From NCBI GenBank assembly GCA_049324535.1, contig JBMOOG010000012.1, forward strand, positions 58,525-122,524: 64,000 bases of DNA, written 5' to 3'. A model generated the notes under the pieces. The model saw only the letters and a list, made by a program, of their open reading frames with translations. It was not told where the DNA came from and made no database searches. A program made the position numbers and the translations under genes. This DNA comes from JBMOOG01 sp049324535. GTDB taxonomy: Bacteria > Pseudomonadota > Alphaproteobacteria > Rhodobacterales > Rhodobacteraceae. Positions 61,700-64,000 of the stretch are shown here, piece by piece. Within the stretch, counting starts at the first letter, position 1. The number at the start of each line of letters is the position of its first letter.

Positions 61700-63877
61700 A
61701 TGCAGGAATATACCGAAACGCGCCCGATGGCGCAAGCCCATTTCAATATCAGTGCAACTGATCTGAGCGCCCTTCTGGGATGCACTGAGACGCATAGGGA
61801 TTTATCGGCAGGGGATATTAACCGCGCGACGGCGGATAATTCCGGCTGCGATCTGCCGCTTGCCGTCTCGATGTTCGCAGACTTGAAGGCGCAGCGGATC
61901 GAACCGAATCACCTGAGCCTTCGGCAACTGCAAGACCGGCTGAACAGCACCACGGCGCGCGACAAGGCAGCATTGCCCCTGGTGAAGCTGGGAACCTTCG
62001 GGAATGCCCGAACCGACAAGGGCAGCCTTCGCCACGATGCCAACCTGTTGCGCGTGTCGGGCGTGGAAGGCGACTATGACGCGGGCGCTGTATCGCCCCA
62101 AGACGCGGCCGAACGGCTGCGCCAGGCGGGCATTGCAGCCCTGATCTATACCACGCCAAGCCACACCGCAGAAGCGCCCCGGTGGCGCGTCCTTGCGCCC
62201 TTGGCCGGGGAAGTTATCCCGGCCGAACGGGATGCGCTATGCGCCCGCTTGAATGGCGCGCTTGGGGGCATCCTTGCCGCCGAATCCTTTACCCCATCGC
62301 AGTCCTATTACTTCGGCGCGGTGACCGGCCGTCCGGCGGAATCCGTCCTTGTGGAAGGGCAGCCGCTTGACCGCGTGTCGGGCGTTGCCTCGATCGGACC
62401 GCAACCCAAGCCGGTGAAGTCGACCACCGATCTTTCAGACCTGTTCCGGGAACCGGCAGACCGGGCCGAAGTGCGGCGCGCCTTGGCGCTTATCACCGAC
62501 TCCGATGATCGGGACCAATGGCTTAAAATCGGCATGGCACTTCATGCTGAATTCGGGGGCAGCGATGAAGGCTTTGACCTGTGGTCGCATTGGTCGCGCC
62601 AGTCCCTGAAATTCGATGAACGCGACCAACGCCAGAAATGGAAATCCTTCCGGCGCAGCGGAGTCGGCATCGGGACGCTTTTTGAAATCGCCAAGGGTTA
62701 CGGGTATGAGCGGCCTTCTTACTTTTCTGAATCTGATTTTGACGATCTGCCTGCACTTCCTGAACCGGAAAAACCGAAACCGACGACCTTAACATTTCTA
62801 ACCCCGGACGACTGCGAAAGCGCACCGTCCCGCGGCTATCTGATTAAGGGGCTATTCGCGCCCGGCGATGTGGCGTGTATTTTCGGCGCGCCCGGCGCGG
62901 GTAAATCCCTCATTGCCCCGTTCCTTGGCTACATGGTGGCGCAGGGGCAGGAAGCCTTCCAGATGCGCACCAAGGCGGGCGGCGTGTTCTATGTCGCAGC
63001 CGAGGACTCCCACGGGATGCGCGGGCGCGTGAAGGCGCTGAAACAGGCGCATGGCAGCGCGCAAGCCTTTCGCCTTGTGGAAGGCGTTTCGCAGCTTCTG
63101 ACTGCCAACCCCAAGGACCGCGCCCCAGACCTTCTGGCGCTGGTGGAAGCGGTGAAGGCGGAACGCCCGGCCCTGATTTTCATTGACACGCTGGCAATGG
63201 CCTTCCCCGGCCTGGAAGAAAACAGCGCCGAAGCAATGGGCCGCGTTGTCGCGGTTTCCCGGCTGTTGACCCGCTGGGGCGCGGCCGTGGTTTTGATCCA
63301 CCATGACACCAAGTCCGAAGGGGGCACCCCGCGCGGGCATAGCCTCTTGAATGGCGCGCTTGACGTGGCCTTGCATGTGAAGCGCGACGATGAAGCCGGG
63401 ATCATCCGGGGCAAGCTGACCAAGAACCGCAACGGCACCTGTGACCGGGATATTGCCTTCACCATCGCCACCGAGAACGGCGGCACGGATGAGGACGGCG
63501 AACCGATCACCCTGCCGCGCTGCAACCCGCTGCACGGGACACCGGCAAAGGTGAAGCGCCTTGCCCCGCAACCGGCTGCGGCGCTGAAAGTCCTGGAAGG
63601 CATGGCGCAGCCGGTTAGCCGGGATGACTGGAAGCGCGCTTGCATGGCATCGGACACGGTTTGCGCGAATGACAAGCCCGACACGCGCCGCAAAGCCTTT
63701 GACCGGGCGTTGCAAGACCTGTCGCGGGATGGATGGATTACAAGCCATGATGGTTTCTATTCGATCCGCGACGGCTTTGATGTTTCGGACGGACACGGAC
63801 AAAGCCCGGACATTTCCGGCATGTCCGACACGGCAAAGCGCCACCCTGCCCGGACGGACACGGACATATCCCTTTAG
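61700..63877 (+). CDS. Replication protein: primase-like domain, PriCT-2 and RepA-like helicase
   Basis: A 725-residue fusion. Residues about 115-225 resemble an archaeo-eukaryotic-type PrimPol: VSGVEGDYDAGA (D-x-D), YTTPSHTAEAPRWRVLAPL (S-x-H) and TPSQSYYFGAVTG. Residues about 250-335 match PriCT-2 (DQWLKIGMALHAEFGG, GFDLWSHWSRQS). Residues about 380-570 are a RecA-like ATPase with Walker A IFGAPGAGKSLIAPF, Walker B PALIFIDTLAMAF and VVLIHHDTKSEGGTPRGHSL. A winged-helix-like segment follows. This is the initiator/helicase of the element. Its stop codon falls at the junction with the IS. Confidence 0.85.
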   Translation: MQEYTETRPMAQAHFNISATDLSALLGCTETHRDLSAGDINRATADNSGCDLPLAVSMFADLKAQRIEPNHLSLRQLQDRLNSTTARDKAALPLVKLGTFGNARTDKGSLRHDANLLRVSGVEGDYDAGAVSPQDAAERLRQAGIAALIYTTPSHTAEAPRWRVLAPLAGEVIPAERDALCARLNGALGGILAAESFTPSQSYYFGAVTGRPAESVLVEGQPLDRVSGVASIGPQPKPVKSTTDLSDLFREPADRAEVRRALALITDSDDRDQWLKIGMALHAEFGGSDEGFDLWSHWSRQSLKFDERDQRQKWKSFRRSGVGIGTLFEIAKGYGYERPSYFSESDFDDLPALPEPEKPKPTTLTFLTPDDCESAPSRGYLIKGLFAPGDVACIFGAPGAGKSLIAPFLGYMVAQGQEAFQMRTKAGGVFYVAAEDSHGMRGRVKALKQAHGSAQAFRLVEGVSQLLTANPKDRAPDLLALVEAVKAERPALIFIDTLAMAFPGLEENSAEAMGRVVAVSRLLTRWGAAVVLIHHDTKSEGGTPRGHSLLNGALDVALHVKRDDEAGIIRGKLTKNRNGTCDRDIAFTIATENGGTDEDGEPITLPRCNPLHGTPAKVKRLAPQPAAALKVLEGMAQPVSRDDWKRACMASDTVCANDKPDTRRKAFDRALQDLSRDGWITSHDGFYSIRDGFDVSDGHGQSPDISGMSDTAKRHPARTDTDISL

Positions 63878-64000
63878 GGTCAGGACCCATTAATTGGCTT
63901 GAGGCCGCCGGGCCTGCGTGATTCAAGCTCCCGGACTGACGGGGGTGATGATGAGCAACCTTTTCTGGCTGACCGACGCGCAGATGGAGCGGTTGAAGCC
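63877..64000 (+). mobile_element. IS5-family insertion sequence, left end (partial)
   Basis: The left end is taken at GGGTCAGGACCC (63877-63888), a terminal-repeat-like sequence directly after the replication gene, because the frame beginning 74 bp later is a typical IS5-type transposase start. TTA at 63874-63876 could be half of a target duplication. The right end is outside the window. Confidence 0.7.
63951..64000 (+). CDS. IS5-family transposase, N-terminal fragment (runs off right edge)
   Basis: Only 16 residues are visible, MSNLFWLTDAQMERLK, but this is the common opening of IS5-family transposases in alphaproteobacteria (FWLxDxQMxRLxP). A GGGGGTG stretch precedes the two adjacent ATG codons at 63948 and 63951. 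Confidence 0.8.
   Translation, partial: MSNLFWLTDAQMERLK

Larger units (their letters stand above)
60071..64000 (+). mobile_element. Left end of an integrative element in tRNA-Glu (continues past right edge)
   Basis: The gene order after the tRNA is P4-type integrase, transcription-terminator-like hairpins, then a primase-helicase replication protein, with lower G/C and different codon choice from the chromosome to the left. That is the standard entry of a tRNA-integrated phage satellite or similar island. An IS5-type insertion follows. The cargo and right attachment site are not visible. Confidence 0.85.

Noticed and set aside
61486..61795. Two minus-strand frames in the integrase-rep gap
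   Set aside because: They span two strong hairpins and overlap the start of the replication gene; no ribosome-binding sites.

Overview
The window looks like chromosomal DNA of a high-GC alphaproteobacterium of the Rhodobacterales (Rhodobacter/Paracoccus relatives). The support is gene content and order rather than a marker gene: aerobic cobaltochelatase genes cobS and cobT, dnaG followed by rpoD, a nrdR-ribD / ribE-ribB-ribH-nusB riboflavin cluster, heterotetrameric sarcosine oxidase, a VPLPA-CTERM surface protein, hom-glpX-recJ ending at a tRNA-Glu, and promoters of the form TTGCCC-N16..18-TAnnnT. Genes are packed tightly, with many 4-bp stop/start overlaps and several convergent pairs that overlap at their 3' ends.

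Layout. 1-9.4 kb: the 5' end of pntA, an isoprenylcysteine methyltransferase-like protein, kynureninase, a glutamine-amidotransferase-fold hydrolase, aminopeptidase N, a lytic transglycosylase and gatB. 9.5-19 kb: a VPLPA-CTERM protein, a DUF4177 protein, a J-domain protein, a cysteine-rich di-heme peroxidase-like protein, then cobS and cobT separated by a nuclease, an FMN reductase, a racemase-fold protein without catalytic cysteines and a secreted protein. 19-24.5 kb: an M24 aminopeptidase, DUF427, an FAD-linked 2-hydroxyacid dehydrogenase, a secreted protein, a [2Fe-2S] ferredoxin, and a 414-bp gap that holds a recognisable 6S RNA gene with its own promoter. 24.5-33.9 kb: the riboflavin cluster, split by a three-gene capsule cassette (kpsS, a Wza/KpsD-like export lipoprotein, kpsC) on the opposite strand. 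34-43.5 kb: dienelactone hydrolase, 5-formyl-THF cyclo-ligase, YjbQ, chromate transporter, small proteins, an AT-richer PIN-like orphan, rpoD and dnaG. 43.6-50.5 kb: sarcosine oxidase soxB-D-A-G and a glutamate-family dehydrogenase. 50.8-60.1 kb: a TadG/TadE-type trio, pirin, a TetR regulator with a clear palindromic operator, a small lipoprotein, hom, glpX, recJ and tRNA-Glu(UUC).

From the tRNA-Glu to the right edge the DNA changes character. A P4-type tyrosine integrase, helically spaced TGCRTCCC repeats, two strong hairpins, a primase-helicase replication protein and the start of an IS5-family insertion sequence mark the left end of an integrative element whose cargo lies beyond the window.

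The less expected signals are the 6S RNA gene, a four-copy composite intergenic repeat (GC hairpin plus a CCCCGGGGTATTT...AAGAAG core) found in both orientations relative to its neighbours, the phased arm-type repeats next to the integrase, and two promoters placed so that transcription would begin at or next to the start codon. I found no CRISPR array and no complete new defence system in the visible part. All family assignments come from reading motifs; no database search was possible.
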